A DNA stretch of 26,802 nt, from the IMG/VR virus record IMGVR_UViG_3300033183_000198, positions 1-26,802 of that record; one strand, written 5' to 3'. Positions 16,936 to 23,005 of the stretch are shown here, in pieces. The notes beneath the pieces are model-generated. The model had not been told where the DNA came from. It made no database searches and saw only the letters and a program-made list of their open reading frames with translations. The position numbers and the translations under genes were made by a program. Position 1 is the stretch's first letter. Each line of letters opens with the position of its first letter. The stretch is from a virus.

Positions 16936-17033
16936 CTTTGTATCCCTTTGAAATTAAAACGCTTTAATTATTCCTGTCGCTAGAAAAATATTGCGGTCGC
17001 GCGTTACCCGTGAAACGGTGCTGCAGGAAGAAC
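16936..17033 (-). promoter_or_regulatory. 98-nt non-coding region upstream of methyltransferase/terminase; candidate packaging (cos) site
   Basis: This is the longest gene-free stretch on the late strand. It holds an 18-nt perfect inverted repeat, AATTAAA-ACGC-TTTAATT (16952-16969), possibly an operator or small hairpin next to the methyltransferase ribosome binding site. It also holds a GC-rich segment GCGGTCGCGCGTTACCCG (16991-17008) with partial dyad symmetry. On the minus strand a weak stem CGG(G)T/ACCG is followed by ATTTTT, which could be a weak terminator. Lambda-type phages with Nu1/A terminases carry cos just upstream of these genes, so the region is a candidate packaging site. No ends are visible. 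Confidence 0.35.
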
Positions 17034-17825
17034 CTATCGCCTCGCACTTCGCTTGGCCTGTGCAAATCTTTTATTAAAATTCTGCGCCATAGACCGCCTC
17101 GCTGTTCGCATTCCTTCGCCATAGAAATCAAACTGGTCATCGATACGCATCGGCTGCTGCTCCAATATATACAGCCGTTGCAGTGGATATCTATCCCTGC
17201 CCTGCCTACGCAATATCATTTCCTGTCCGTCTACTGTCTGCTTAAACACTCGCGGCTTATCCAGCAACGCTCTAGGGCGGTTACCCTTTGTAACACCACC
17301 ACGCGAGCGCAGGCGCATATCCTGTGCTGGTATTGCAATCGAGCGACCATTAGCCCTCTTTACGCCACCCACTGCTAATTTTTGTAGATAATCTCTATGA
17401 CGCGCACCTGATGGGAAGTTTTGCACTGTAGCCGTTAGATTGCGCTTAGTAGCCCTGTTCTCTCCGCGTATAGGCATCATCACTGCCTTCATAAACGCTG
17501 GATTACGCAGCCTGATACTGCTAGGCCAGACGCGCTCTATCGTATCTTTACGCACTTCAAACGCTGCATCATTCAAAGCCATAGCAGTCGCAAATGGTAT
17601 CTGATTACGACCAAACGCATCTATAGCCTTCTGCACTTCTGTTAAGTTGCTGGTCAGGTTAACGCTAACGCCACCGACAATAGATTTAACAGACTGGCTA
17701 GCCTTCTGCTGCATTTCCTGTTCAATGCTGGCAGATGTTCTTCTGAACACCTTGCCGCGAGAGAATAGCCGACCAGCCCCTGCGCCTACAGCCCTGAAAC
17801 CCCCTGCTATAAACTGAACCGCCAT
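17034..17825 (-). CDS. Minor tail protein Z-like
   Basis: This 263-residue basic protein has at its centre the pattern I associate with prophage minor tail protein Z: DAFGRNQIPFATAMALNDAA followed by FEVRKDTIERVWPSSIRLRN. The C-terminal half is Arg-rich (RSRGGVTKGNRPRALLDKPR). Z proteins act at the head-tail junction. In lambda the gene lies between FII and U, but here that spot is empty and this gene sits upstream of the terminase. Its ATG overlaps the preceding stop by one base (TAATG). The family assignment comes from memory of the motif and is moderately secure. Confidence 0.55.
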   Translation of the reverse strand: MAVQFIAGGFRAVGAGAGRLFSRGKVFRRTSASIEQEMQQKASQSVKSIVGGVSVNLTSNLTEVQKAIDAFGRNQIPFATAMALNDAAFEVRKDTIERVWPSSIRLRNPAFMKAVMMPIRGENRATKRNLTATVQNFPSGARHRDYLQKLAVGGVKRANGRSIAIPAQDMRLRSRGGVTKGNRPRALLDKPRVFKQTVDGQEMILRRQGRDRYPLQRLYILEQQPMRIDDQFDFYGEGMRTARRSMAQNFNKRFAQAKRSARR

Positions 17826-18016
17826 TAGTGTATCATCCCATCTTCTAGCTGTAACACCACCACAGTATCGCCTAAAACGTCAGTAAAATCCAGCAGAGGC
17901 GCATCGCATTCGCTACAGTTGATGGTCGCACTATGCTCGATAACATAGCAGCGCGTGTCCTGACCGCAGGCTTGGCACGTTACATCATCAGCAAAAAACT
18001 CAACGCTATCATCCAT
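17825..18016 (-). CDS. Small zinc-ribbon protein
   Basis: This 63-residue acidic protein has two CxxC pairs (CQACG near residue 15 and CSECD near 35), forming a likely zinc ribbon, with an additional Cys-Tyr in the loop. It is the first gene downstream of the terminator at 18034-18060 and overlaps the Z-like gene by one base, so it may be co-translated with it. No recognition beyond the ribbon. It could be a transcription or assembly accessory. Only weak GGTG precedes its ATG. Confidence 0.6.
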   Translation of the reverse strand: MDDSVEFFADDVTCQACGQDTRCYVIEHSATINCSECDAPLLDFTDVLGDTVVVLQLEDGMIH

Positions 18017-18033
18017 AAGCGCACCATTACATA

Positions 18034-18060
18034 ATAAAAAAGGGCGGTCAATGCCGCCCC
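18034..18060 (-). terminator. Rho-independent terminator
   Basis: On the minus strand GGGCGG (18059-18054), a loop CATTGA and CCGCCC (18047-18042) form a 6-bp GC stem, followed by TTTTTTATTAT. It lies 6 nt downstream of the stop of the 40-residue membrane protein gene. This is a textbook intrinsic terminator ending the two-gene unit that starts at 18450. Late transcription through it would need antitermination or a separate promoter downstream. Confidence 0.85.
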
Positions 18061-18064
18061 CTTT

Positions 18065-18187
18065 CTATTCTGCTAACCAGACTATCAAATGCCACCACGT
18101 AGGCTGACCATCATAAAACTTTAACCAGCCAGCCGTAAACGCGCACATTACCACTATCATTATGATGCTTTCAGTTATCGCCTTCAT
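18065..18187 (-). CDS. Small membrane protein, 40 aa
   Basis: This 40-residue protein begins MKAITESIIMIVVMCAFTAG and ends with a Trp-rich hydrophobic stretch (TWWHLIVWLAE). Residues 7-22 form a convincing transmembrane helix, and the second half could be membrane-associated. Its ATG overlaps the upstream stop as TAATG, so it is probably translated as a coupled partner of the 87-residue protein. The pair lies between a promoter/operator and a terminator. Function is unknown. Superinfection exclusion or host membrane interference are possibilities only. Confidence 0.65.
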   Translation of the reverse strand: MKAITESIIMIVVMCAFTAGWLKFYDGQPTWWHLIVWLAE

Positions 18188-18450
18188 TATGCTACACCCC
18201 GATGCGCTTCTATTATTTTTTCCAAACCGTATGTTAACTGCAAATCGTTAGCATAGGCGTCAACATACCCAACCAAACCGCCTTTAATCAGGCCGTCAAC
18301 TGTGAAGCCATCATTTGGGTTTTCCGAAATTGACTGCCAGATGTTTTCCATATACCCCTGCGCCACAGAAACAGCGTTGCGCTTTGCTTCGTTTCCAGCT
18401 TGCCATTCGAGCTGCAAATAAGTTGTGATTTTATCTTCTAACAATGTCAT
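18187..18450 (-). CDS. Unknown 87-aa protein behind an operator-controlled promoter
   Basis: This is an 87-residue, mostly helical, acidic-to-neutral soluble protein (EDKITTYLQLEWQAGNEAKR, NPNDGFTVDGLIKGGLVGYV). I do not recognise a family. The start has a strong ribosome binding site AGGGAG 8 nt before the ATG. It is the first gene of a short unit with its own promoter (18487-18516) overlapped by an operator like that in the divergent early region, so expression probably responds to the phage regulator. A regulatory role would fit, but no DNA-binding motif is visible. Confidence 0.7.
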   Translation of the reverse strand: MTLLEDKITTYLQLEWQAGNEAKRNAVSVAQGYMENIWQSISENPNDGFTVDGLIKGGLVGYVDAYANDLQLTYGLEKIIEAHRGVA

Positions 18451-18486
18451 CAGTAAATCTCCCTTAGATGATGTTGCTTATACACC

Positions 18487-18516
18487 ATCTTACCACAATG
18501 GTAATAACAGGATCAA
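18487..18516 (-). promoter_or_regulatory. Promoter for the 18450-18065 unit
   Basis: On the minus strand TTGATC (18516-18511) resembles a -35 box. After 18 nt, TAAGAT (18492-18487) resembles a -10 box. The strong ribosome binding site of the 87-residue gene follows about 25 nt later. The dyad at 18490-18504 fills the space next to the -10 box, so a bound regulator would block the promoter. Box assignment is by eye. Confidence 0.5.
18490..18504. promoter_or_regulatory. Operator: perfect dyad TTACCA-CAA-TGGTAA
   Basis: This is a 15-bp perfect inverted repeat with 6-bp arms and a 3-bp centre, between the likely -35 and -10 boxes. It matches the element at 21520-21534 at 12 of 15 positions, pointing to a shared regulator, most simply the Cro-like protein encoded at 21308-21502. 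Confidence 0.65.
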
Positions 18517-18677
18517 GTATTATTTACACTTTTTTCTAATTTTTTTTCTTCTTTTATATCTAAGCCGCAAATCGCACAATGCCAGCCGAATACTCGCTCT
18601 ATAAGCTGGCTCAAACATTTCGGGCATAAACCCTGCTTTAAACGCTTGGCTATTTCGCCATTCCCCTCGTCAATCAT
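18513..18677 (-). CDS. Small zinc-ribbon protein, 54 aa
   Basis: This 54-residue protein has two CxxC pairs, CPKC and CAIC, about 17 residues apart (LCPKCLSQLIERVFGWHCAI), and a Lys/Glu-rich tail. It is a likely zinc-ribbon protein. I chose the ATG at 18677 because it overlaps the upstream stop as ATGA and has GAGGGG just before it. A longer reading up to 18752 would lie entirely inside the replication gene. Its 3' end overlaps the promoter of the next unit. Function is unknown. Confidence 0.65.
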   Translation of the reverse strand: MIDEGNGEIAKRLKQGLCPKCLSQLIERVFGWHCAICGLDIKEEKKLEKSVNNT

Positions 18678-19354
18678 CTCCGCCCCTCTGGTATAGCTGA
18701 TGGTCTGTTCTGCTTGTAAAAGCGTTGCATAGTTTCGCTCAACGCATCCCATTCATCAGGCGTGAATATCTTTTTCTGCGCCACGCCAAAATTATCATTG
18801 TTTTGTTTGCTGTAAGTGCGCTGCGGTTTATTAGCCTCGCGATTACACCAATTCTTGAAAAAGGCTGATGGGGATGCATAAGCCGCTTTATTGCCGTTCT
18901 GTTCATCCCATAGCCTGATACTGTCTATAATGCTGTCAGGTGATAGCCCCTTATCTTTAGCATACTGGATGCACTCATCATCCGGCTTCCATTCCGAAAT
19001 TTTTATCTTGCCCTTATTCTTTTTGTTAAGAGTTCCATAAGAGTTAGTGTGCCAACCTGTCACCCCTAGAGGTGACACTGTGTCACGTGTCAGATTGTCA
19101 CCTATAAAGATTTCATAGATATCTGTCTTATTAAAACGCTTGCGTCTGATGATGTATCCAGCCGCCTCTAAATCCTTTAATTTGCGTATTACGGTGCGCC
19201 TGCTAACGCCTGTCACCTCTGCTAGCGTGTCTATGCTAGGCCAGCAAGTGCCAGTGCTATCGTTATAATGGTCAGCCAGTACCACCATCACAAATTTGGA
19301 TATAGGGTCAGGAAAAGATGTTTTCATCACCTGTGATAGCTTCTGGATGCTCAT
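18674..19354 (-). CDS. Replication initiation protein, O/DnaT-like with winged helix
   Basis: This 226-residue protein has an N-terminal winged helix of the HTH_36 type at residues about 10-85 (CWPSIDTLAEVTGVSRRTVI, then RKLKDLEAAGYIIR). A linker at about 86-118 follows, then a helical C-terminal domain with IIDSIRLWDEQNGN and SAFFKNWCNREANK that resembles DnaT or lambda-O-type replication proteins recruiting the host helicase. No phage helicase, primase or polymerase is seen, so the phage probably relies on the host replisome. The linker-coding DNA contains an iteron-like repeat cluster (19057-19102). A G-rich ribosome binding site precedes the ATG, which overlaps the upstream stop (ATGA). 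Confidence 0.8.
   Translation of the reverse strand: MSIQKLSQVMKTSFPDPISKFVMVVLADHYNDSTGTCWPSIDTLAEVTGVSRRTVIRKLKDLEAAGYIIRRKRFNKTDIYEIFIGDNLTRDTVSPLGVTGWHTNSYGTLNKKNKGKIKISEWKPDDECIQYAKDKGLSPDSIIDSIRLWDEQNGNKAAYASPSAFFKNWCNREANKPQRTYSKQNNDNFGVAQKKIFTPDEWDALSETMQRFYKQNRPSAIPEGRR
18997..19102. other. Candidate replication origin: TGTCACC repeats plus AT-rich stretch inside the O-like gene
   Basis: Within 46 bp (19057-19102) there are copies of TGTCA at 19058, 19081, 19088 and 19096 and inverted TGACA at 19073. The first pair forms a 20-bp near-palindrome TGTCACCCCTAGAGGTGACA (19058-19077). Beside it lies an AT-rich stretch (18997-19046) with a direct repeat of AAGAGTT. A further TGTCACCTCT is at 19211. 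Repeats plus AT-rich DNA inside the initiator gene copy the lambda origin layout. They encode only the linker of the protein. Confidence 0.6.
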
Positions 19355-19527
19355 ACAAGCCCCCCTGCGCTATCGATCAAATCTTCGATGAAATCATCCC
19401 TGCCTTGCGTGTTTTTCTCTACGCATCGGCAAATAAACCAGCCCACGTTGCCTGTATTATCTTCTGGCTCGCGCACCCACCCTTTGCCCATACAAAAACG
19501 GCAATCATCATCTGCATTTTCATCCAT
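19351..19527 (-). CDS. Small Cys-rich protein, 58 aa
   Basis: This 58-residue acidic protein has CRFC (residues 9-12) and CRC (33-35), a probable zinc site, with the phrase MGKGWVREPEDNTGNVGWFI between them. Resemblance to small phage ribbon proteins is general only. It begins 8 nt inside the previous gene (ATGGATGA) and ends in an ATGA overlap with the replication gene, so it is well placed in the operon. Function is unknown. It may assist the replication protein downstream. Confidence 0.7.
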   Translation of the reverse strand: MDENADDDCRFCMGKGWVREPEDNTGNVGWFICRCVEKNTQGRDDFIEDLIDSAGGLV

Positions 19528-19792
19528 TATCTTTAGCTGCCTTTCCGATTAATTCCTGCGCCAGCCATAACATCTGACGCTTATCCATCTTCTTAAAACT
19601 GCACTGCCCATCTACTGTAACCAGCAGGCCATCATCGTAAACCGCGATTAATACCTGTTTTATCTGCTCTGCGCTATCATCTTCTTTTATTAGCAGGCCA
19701 TATCCGGCATCGGGGTCATAGTGATACGTTAGCGGCTCAAATCGCCACCCCTGCGGCACTGGTGCGCCCTTTATGCTATAACGCACTATCAT
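19520..19792 (-). CDS. Unknown 90-aa protein
   Basis: This 90-residue protein, MIVRYSIKGAPVPQGWRFEP onward, is a mix of strands and helices with no signal peptide or transmembrane helix. Hydrophobic beta segments (YGLLIKE, VLIAVYDDGLLVTVDG) and a final helix (RQMLWLAQELIGKAA) suggest a small globular domain. I do not recognise a family. It starts in an ATGA overlap with the nuclease-like gene upstream and is part of the early minus-strand operon. Confidence 0.65.
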   Translation of the reverse strand: MIVRYSIKGAPVPQGWRFEPLTYHYDPDAGYGLLIKEDDSAEQIKQVLIAVYDDGLLVTVDGQCSFKKMDKRQMLWLAQELIGKAAKDNG

Positions 19793-20229
19793 TTGTATGC
19801 AATCATCGTAAATTCTTCGATAGGGAAGTGGATCATAACATCTTCATCATTTGGATCGCCCCTATCATATCTGCCGCCATAAGCCGCGAAACTATCGGCT
19901 GTAAGCGATATATAGCCCACTGCATCCGTCCAGCCCACAATCAAAACCACTTTAACGCCAATATCCACAAACCGCTTTGCATATAAAACCTTGCCGATAT
20001 TAACCATCATCGTAGGGTATTTTTTATGATGAAAGGTGCGCGTTTTGATTTCTGCCATACCCACCAGCACTTTGTACCAGTGTCCGTTTATAAGCTGCGG
20101 TTTTAATATGCCATAATCGATTTCATGCTTTGCCGGAAAAGGCGCATAATCATAACCGAATTTTTTGCAGAAGGCTTTTATAATACGTTCCTGACGCGCT
20201 AAATCTGCATCTGTTTCATAGATAGGCAT
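19789..20229 (-). CDS. PD-(D/E)XK nuclease-like protein
   Basis: This 146-residue protein shows the core of the PD-(D/E)XK fold: an N-terminal helix (DLARQERIIKAFCKKFG), then HEIDYGI (D38) at the end of a strand and VGMAEIKTR with E60-x-K62. A helix (VNIGKVLYAKRF) and a strand (KVVLIVGW) follow. This D...ExK arrangement is the metal-binding active site of the superfamily. The substrate is unknown. Resolution of branched DNA or host DNA degradation are options. The start directly abuts the upstream stop. Confidence 0.65.
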   Translation of the reverse strand: MPIYETDADLARQERIIKAFCKKFGYDYAPFPAKHEIDYGILKPQLINGHWYKVLVGMAEIKTRTFHHKKYPTMMVNIGKVLYAKRFVDIGVKVVLIVGWTDAVGYISLTADSFAAYGGRYDRGDPNDEDVMIHFPIEEFTMIAYK

Positions 20230-20421
20230 CTAATCTCTCCACTTCCCACCGCGCCTTTTCATAGACGCTTTGACGCTGTGCGCTGATAAAACTGCGCTGT
20301 TCCAATTTGGATTGCGATAGTGATTTGTATCTTCACGCACTCTGGCATCAAATAACGCCTCGCGCTGCTTTTTAAGATGCGCCTCAAATTCTGCAATCGT
20401 CATATTAATTGCTGTTTTCAT
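20230..20421 (-). CDS. Unknown small basic protein, 63 aa
   Basis: This 63-residue basic helical protein contains MTIAEFEAHLKKQREALFDA and HSVKASMKRRGGKWRD. The basic tail could bind nucleic acid. I do not recognise it. It lies between two nuclease-like genes in the operon, with an ATGA overlap upstream and no gap downstream, which supports it being a real gene. Confidence 0.65.
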   Translation of the reverse strand: MKTAINMTIAEFEAHLKKQREALFDARVREDTNHYRNPNWNSAVLSAHSVKASMKRRGGKWRD

Positions 20422-20723
20422 AGCTTCCCTGCCAGTAAATTTAGAAAATCTTCATAATCGATAACCGCTAGCGGCTTTTTGCGGTCAGCACCAATAACAA
20501 GCGCATCAGCCCCTTCGATATTCTGGTAAATAAAAGCAAAGCCATTAGCACGTTTCTTTGCCTCTATCTCCCATACTTCGCGGCCTATCTTAATATGCAC
20601 ATCATTTTTGATGCTGCCAGCACCACTCAGAGGCACTCTAAATGCCTCTAAGCCGTGTTTTTGGGCTATCTCTACAAGCTGCCGTTCAAAGCGGCTACCC
20701 TTTTCTTTATTCCGATTTGGCAT
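20418..20723 (-). CDS. Holliday junction resolvase-like nuclease (Hjc/PD-(D/E)XK)
   Basis: This 101-residue protein opens MPNRNKEKGSRFERQLVEIA (E13 in the first helix), then FRVPLSGAGSIKNDVHIKIG (D41) and REVWEIEAKKRANGF (E54-x-K56). The spacing E-D-ExK with the PLSGAG loop is typical of Hjc-like and phage RusA-alternative resolvases of the PD-(D/E)XK class. Such enzymes resolve recombination or replication junctions before packaging, which fits a phage with an ERF annealase. A clear ribosome binding site AAAGGGG precedes the ATG within the upstream gene. Confidence 0.75.
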   Translation of the reverse strand: MPNRNKEKGSRFERQLVEIAQKHGLEAFRVPLSGAGSIKNDVHIKIGREVWEIEAKKRANGFAFIYQNIEGADALVIGADRKKPLAVIDYEDFLNLLAGKL

Positions 20724-21318
20724 TTTTGCCCCTTTTGTTTTCGGTAATTATTCGCAAAACGCTTTCAAAATAATCTATCAAAGCGTCTGGCGTATATTCA
20801 CGCTCATATTGCGTAGCCCTTATCGTGCCTTTAACTTGGCCTGTCATAGAACGTAATGGCGGTCTATCTTTGTCAGCGATTAACTCGCCTGCCAGAGGCA
20901 TTCTGGGCAGTTGCATTTTGTCAATGCCACAGAAATATAGTTTTGTCGGTTTATGTGCTACATGACCAAAATCATATTGATCAATAAAAACAGTAAAGCC
21001 GCCAAACTCATCTGGAAAAGCATCAGCATCGGGAATAAACTTTGAAAAAAGCCTAGAGCCAGATGGATGCTCTAAAATACCGCCATTTTTCCTGACGATA
21101 TCGCTAGCCAATAATGCTAACTCTTTTTCACCCTCTCGCACATTCGTTGCCATATGCGATAGTCTGCCCCACGCTCTACAGGGTGGATGGCAAACAACAG
21201 GCAAATCATCTTTATAATTGCTAGCGTCCCTGTCAGCATCCCAACAATCAAACGAATGCCTATTTTTGTAGGCACTGTCAGCCCTCACAAATAAAGCCGC
21301 AAATTGTTTATTTTGCAT
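20707..21318 (-). CDS. C5-cytosine-methyltransferase-like protein, degenerate
   Basis: This 203-residue protein has VVCHPPCRAWGRLS (P45, P46, C47), like the catalytic PPC motif IV of cytosine-C5 methyltransferases, and GGILEHPSGS (E83) in the place of the ENV motif VI. FDCWDADRDA near residue 23 may stand for the SAM-binding acidic motif, but no clear FxGxG motif I is present and the protein is short for the family. It could be an active minimal enzyme, an inactive DNA-binding relative, or an enzyme acting on another substrate. The family is seen in other phages without assigned function, by memory. Overlaps: 11 nt with the Cro-like gene, 17 nt with the resolvase gene. Confidence 0.55.
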   Translation of the reverse strand: MQNKQFAALFVRADSAYKNRHSFDCWDADRDASNYKDDLPVVCHPPCRAWGRLSHMATNVREGEKELALLASDIVRKNGGILEHPSGSRLFSKFIPDADAFPDEFGGFTVFIDQYDFGHVAHKPTKLYFCGIDKMQLPRMPLAGELIADKDRPPLRSMTGQVKGTIRATQYEREYTPDALIDYFESVLRIITENKRGKNAKSE

Positions 21319-21502
21319 CTTCTAACCAATCTTCAAAGCTAACCGCACCGCCTGTAGCCTGTTTAATTTCATGCGCCATACGTATCGATGGCACTCTAAA
21401 GCCGTTAGCCCAGCGATGCACTGTTGGCGGCTCTACACCCATTTCGCAAGCAAATGCCGCAAATGTGATGTTATTAGATTTTATATATTCTGCAAGTTTC
21501 AT
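21308..21502 (-). CDS. Cro/CI-like helix-turn-helix regulator
   Basis: This 64-residue protein consists almost only of a helix-turn-helix domain: FAAFACEMGVEPPTVHRWAN at residues about 14-33, with the YdaS/Cro-type layout. No dimerisation or protease domain follows, so it is Cro-like rather than CI-like. It is transcribed away from the exonuclease gene, and the intergenic region holds a candidate operator (21520-21534). A strong ribosome binding site AAGGGA lies 8 nt upstream. It probably represses one or both early promoters and the promoter at 18487-18516. Confidence 0.82.
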   Translation of the reverse strand: MKLAEYIKSNNITFAAFACEMGVEPPTVHRWANGFRVPSIRMAHEIKQATGGAVSFEDWLEDAK

Positions 21503-21563
21503 ATCACTTTCCCTTGTTGTTTCCAGAACGGTAACAGAAATATTTTGTATATGTAAAGAATAA
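21503..21563. promoter_or_regulatory. Divergent early promoter region
   Basis: This 61-bp AT-rich region separates the Cro-like gene from the divergent exonuclease operon, so it must hold both promoters or their regulatory DNA. It contains the operator-like dyad at 21520-21534. Possible -10 sequences (TATATG on plus, near 21547) are visible, but no convincing pair of boxes can be fixed by eye. The plus gene has only AAAGA before its first ATG. Confidence 0.6.
21520..21534. promoter_or_regulatory. Operator-like dyad TTTCCAGAACGGTAA
   Basis: This is an imperfect inverted repeat matching the perfect dyad TTACCACAATGGTAA at 18490-18504 at 12 of 15 positions. Its centre lies 25 bp from the start of the Cro-like gene. 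Together the two sites define a likely recognition sequence TTWCCASAAYGGTAA for the phage regulator. Confidence 0.6.
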
Positions 21564-22415
21564 ATGTTAAAAAAAATTATGAATGATAAAAATATGTATG
21601 AATTCCAGAAACAAACCTACTGGTCTTTTAGCCGCGCTAATCAGCCAAACGGCTATTTTCTATATTGGTATGGCACAAAAACACCAGAGGAACGCGCCCA
21701 GCATATTATCGGGGAAAGCGGTCAGATAGGCACTTTCATACATGAAGGCGTACAGCTAGTGGTTTCCCACGGCTTAGATATAGAGCAGGCTATAGCCACC
21801 ACTCAGACTACATTCGATGAAAAGTTTGTTAGTGAAGATGATGTGAAGCGTTCACGTTTTCGTGAAATGATAGCCCCAATGATACATCAAGCTGTTGATA
21901 TGCTTTGCAAATATAATTTCACAAAACCTAAAGACGAATTAAAAATAGAATGCACTTTGCCGGATATCGATTTGCCATTCATCGGCTATGTTGATTTGGT
22001 AGGCGATGGGATGTTTTGCGAAATGAAAACTAAATCCGTCAGCAAAAGCCGCATCTTGAAAGATGGTACGCAGGGCTGGTCTAAAGGCCGCTTGCCTGCT
22101 GACGAGCCAGATTGGTCGCACGTCAAACAGGTGGCCTTATATCATCACGCTACAAAGCTGATACCTTCTATCCTGTATATCGCAGAGCATGACGCAAAGC
22201 TATTTACGCCTTTCAATTGTGAACGCCTTAGCGATGCTATGCTAGCGGCTGCGCTCGATGAATTGCGTAAACAGACGCTAATAAAGCAAAACCTGATAAA
22301 AATATCACCCGACCCGAAGGTGCTAGCTGGTCTGGTAGACCCTGACTGGCAGCATATGTACATCTGGAATGATGAAACCCAAAGAGAGGAAGCTAAAAGA
22401 TTATGGCAAATTTAA
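21564..22415 (+). CDS. RecB/Cas4-like PD-(D/E)XK exonuclease
   Basis: This 283-residue protein has the RecB/Cas4-like exonuclease pattern: GTFIHEGVQ (H60), a helix, LPFIGYVDLVGDGMFCEMKT with D144 and E153-x-K155, and VKQVALYHH (Q189, Y193). No Cas4 iron-sulphur cysteines are seen. As the partner of the annealase gene downstream (13-nt overlap), it most likely makes 3' single-stranded ends for phage recombination, like lambda Exo or RecE. The first ATG at 21564 is used here. Later in-frame ATGs at 21579 and 21594 are possible, as none has a strong ribosome binding site. Confidence 0.82.
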   Translation: MLKKIMNDKNMYEFQKQTYWSFSRANQPNGYFLYWYGTKTPEERAQHIIGESGQIGTFIHEGVQLVVSHGLDIEQAIATTQTTFDEKFVSEDDVKRSRFREMIAPMIHQAVDMLCKYNFTKPKDELKIECTLPDIDLPFIGYVDLVGDGMFCEMKTKSVSKSRILKDGTQGWSKGRLPADEPDWSHVKQVALYHHATKLIPSILYIAEHDAKLFTPFNCERLSDAMLAAALDELRKQTLIKQNLIKISPDPKVLAGLVDPDWQHMYIWNDETQREEAKRLWQI

Positions 22416-23005
22416 TGCAAGCCCTTAATGATTTTAGGCAGGCATCGTCTGTCGGCAAATCGGGCAAAAACCCTATGTTTAAATCTCAATACACTACGCT
22501 TGGGGATGTGTTAACCGCTATCTCTGGCGCAAAAGAGTATGGGCTAGGCTGGTCGCAGTTTTTTACAGGCCGCACATTGGTGACTATAGTTAGCCACCTA
22601 GAAAGCGGTGAAGAAATCAGAAGCGATATAGAATTGCATCCTGAAAGCGATAAACCGCAGGCATTTATGTCATGTGTCACCTACTATAGACGCGCTAGCC
22701 TTATGACTATGTTCGGATTGAACGCTGATGATGATGATGGTAATATTGCATCAGCAAGTCGGGGCGCGGCTTCCTCCAACACGCGACCACTTGCAGGGGC
22801 TGGCGGTGCTTCCTCCCTTTCATCGCCAGCCCCTTCACGCCCCACTAATCAAGCTTTAAAAGACGCTTTAACTGTCTGCGCTACCGTAGACGAGGTTACA
22901 GGCGTTTATAAAAGGCTGTTTCAGGAAAAGAAAATATCACCTACGGAACAGCAGCTTAATATGTTAACCGAAGCAAAAGAGAGGCTAAAAAATAATGAAT
23001 TATGA
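22403..23005 (+). CDS. ERF-family single-strand annealing protein
   Basis: This 200-residue protein has the ERF signatures: KSQYTTLGDVLTAI (residues 27-40), LGWSQFF, and YYRRASLMTMFGLNADDDDG (94-113). A Ser/Ala/Pro-rich linker and a helical tail follow. ERF proteins anneal complementary single strands, allowing circularisation of the genome and recombination. With the exonuclease it forms a two-component recombination module. Its start lies inside the exonuclease gene and its stop overlaps the next gene's start by 11 nt. Confidence 0.92.
   Translation: MANLMQALNDFRQASSVGKSGKNPMFKSQYTTLGDVLTAISGAKEYGLGWSQFFTGRTLVTIVSHLESGEEIRSDIELHPESDKPQAFMSCVTYYRRASLMTMFGLNADDDDGNIASASRGAASSNTRPLAGAGGASSLSSPAPSRPTNQALKDALTVCATVDEVTGVYKRLFQEKKISPTEQQLNMLTEAKERLKNNEL

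Noticed and set aside
18678-18752. N-terminal extension of the 54-residue zinc-ribbon protein
   Set aside because: The extension lies wholly inside the replication gene. The ATG at 18677 has a good ribosome binding site and the usual ATGA overlap.
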